From Bacillota bacterium (GTDB lineage Bacteria > Bacillota > Clostridia > DSM-8532): 12,671 nucleotides of DNA. The stretch covers positions 1 through 12,671 of the forward strand of contig JAEWSN010000139.1 of NCBI GenBank assembly GCA_023459915.1, given 5' to 3'. The translations under genes and the position numbers were made by a program. The notes beneath the pieces were generated by a model, which saw nothing but the letters and a program-made list of their open reading frames with translations, had not been told where the DNA came from and ran no database searches. Of this stretch, positions 12,433 to 12,671 are shown one piece after another (position 1 is the first letter of the stretch; every line of letters starts with the position of its first letter).

Positions 12433-12671
12433 CTAATCGAGGAATCCCTTGTAATGCCGCATCAACAGCTGGGATTCAATCTGCTTCATGGTATCGAGCG
12501 CAACGCCGACCATGATGAGCAGCGAGGTGCCGCCAAACCAGAGACCCTGCACGCCGGTTGCCCATTGCAGCAGGCTCGGGAACACCGTGACCAGCGCCAG
12601 GAAGATGGCACCGAACCAGGTGATGCGGTTGAGCACCTTGGAGATGTAGTCCGAGGTGGGCTTGCCTGGGC
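12433..12671 (-). CDS. secY: Protein translocase subunit SecY, C-terminal part
   Basis: SecY forms the protein-conducting channel of the Sec system in the cytoplasmic membrane. Only the last 78 full codons are in the window; the gene runs off the right edge. The visible part begins PGKPTSDYISKVLNRITW, contains the last transmembrane helices (about WFGAIFLALVTVFPSLL, and GLWFGGTSLLIMVGVALDT), and ends with the conserved cytoplasmic tail QIESQLLMRHYKGFLD, which is typical of Firmicutes SecY. Its stop, TAG at 12433-12435, precedes a 174-base gap before adk. No start or promoter can be judged. Confidence 0.97.
   Translation of the reverse strand, partial: PGKPTSDYISKVLNRITWFGAIFLALVTVFPSLLQWATGVQGLWFGGTSLLIMVGVALDTMKQIESQLLMRHYKGFLD

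Noticed and set aside
1..12671. CRISPR array, insertion sequence, prophage or defence genes
   Set aside because: No regularly spaced repeats, transposase or integrase motifs, or defence-type domains are seen; nearly all the coding content is housekeeping.

Overview
The window looks like chromosomal DNA from a GC-rich member of the Firmicutes, most likely class Clostridia and perhaps the Oscillospiraceae/Ethanoligenens group. Four things support this: strong AGGAGG-type ribosome binding sites; the order secY-adk-map-KOW protein-infA-rpmJ-rpsM-rpsK-rpsD-rpoA-rplQ followed by an ECF transporter module; rpsD sitting between rpsK and rpoA (in Bacillus it is elsewhere); and a small KOW RNA-binding gene between map and infA. 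The lineage is an inference from gene order and protein character, not from a search.

Layout, read right to left because almost everything is on the minus strand. Positions 12671-6573 are the distal end of the large ribosomal protein cluster: the SecY C-terminus, adenylate kinase, methionine aminopeptidase, KOW protein, IF-1, bL36, uS13, uS11, uS4, RNA polymerase alpha and bL17. A good sigma-A-type promoter (10690-10718) restarts transcription before the KOW gene and infA. A long gap rich in inverted repeats (9651-9893) precedes rpsM-rpsK-rpsD-rpoA-rplQ, the same gene set as the E. coli alpha operon. Positions 6338-3682 encode an ECF vitamin-transporter energising module in which the two ATPases EcfA1 and EcfA2 are fused in one 620-residue protein, overlapping ecfT by ATGA. 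Downstream on the same strand come a PHP-domain phosphoesterase and a 94-residue protein of unknown function.

Positions 1370-2451 hold a two-gene plus-strand unit, a RimJ/RimL-type acetyltransferase and a hotdog acyl-CoA thioesterase joined by an ATGA overlap. Its promoter overlaps, head to head, the promoter of truA, which is read leftward (1259-504) and is ATGA-coupled to an 86-residue protein of unknown function (507-247). The unit therefore splits truA from the ECF module that usually precedes it, and rplM-rpsI, the usual genes after truA, are not seen. Positions 1-246 have no convincing gene, only a plus-strand intrinsic terminator at 75-95.

Most of the window is conserved housekeeping. 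I see no defence system, CRISPR array, insertion sequence, tRNA or rRNA gene. The points of interest are the EcfA fusion, several structured intergenic regions, overlapping promoters, a bL17 insertion, an unusual Adk LID motif and two small unidentified proteins.
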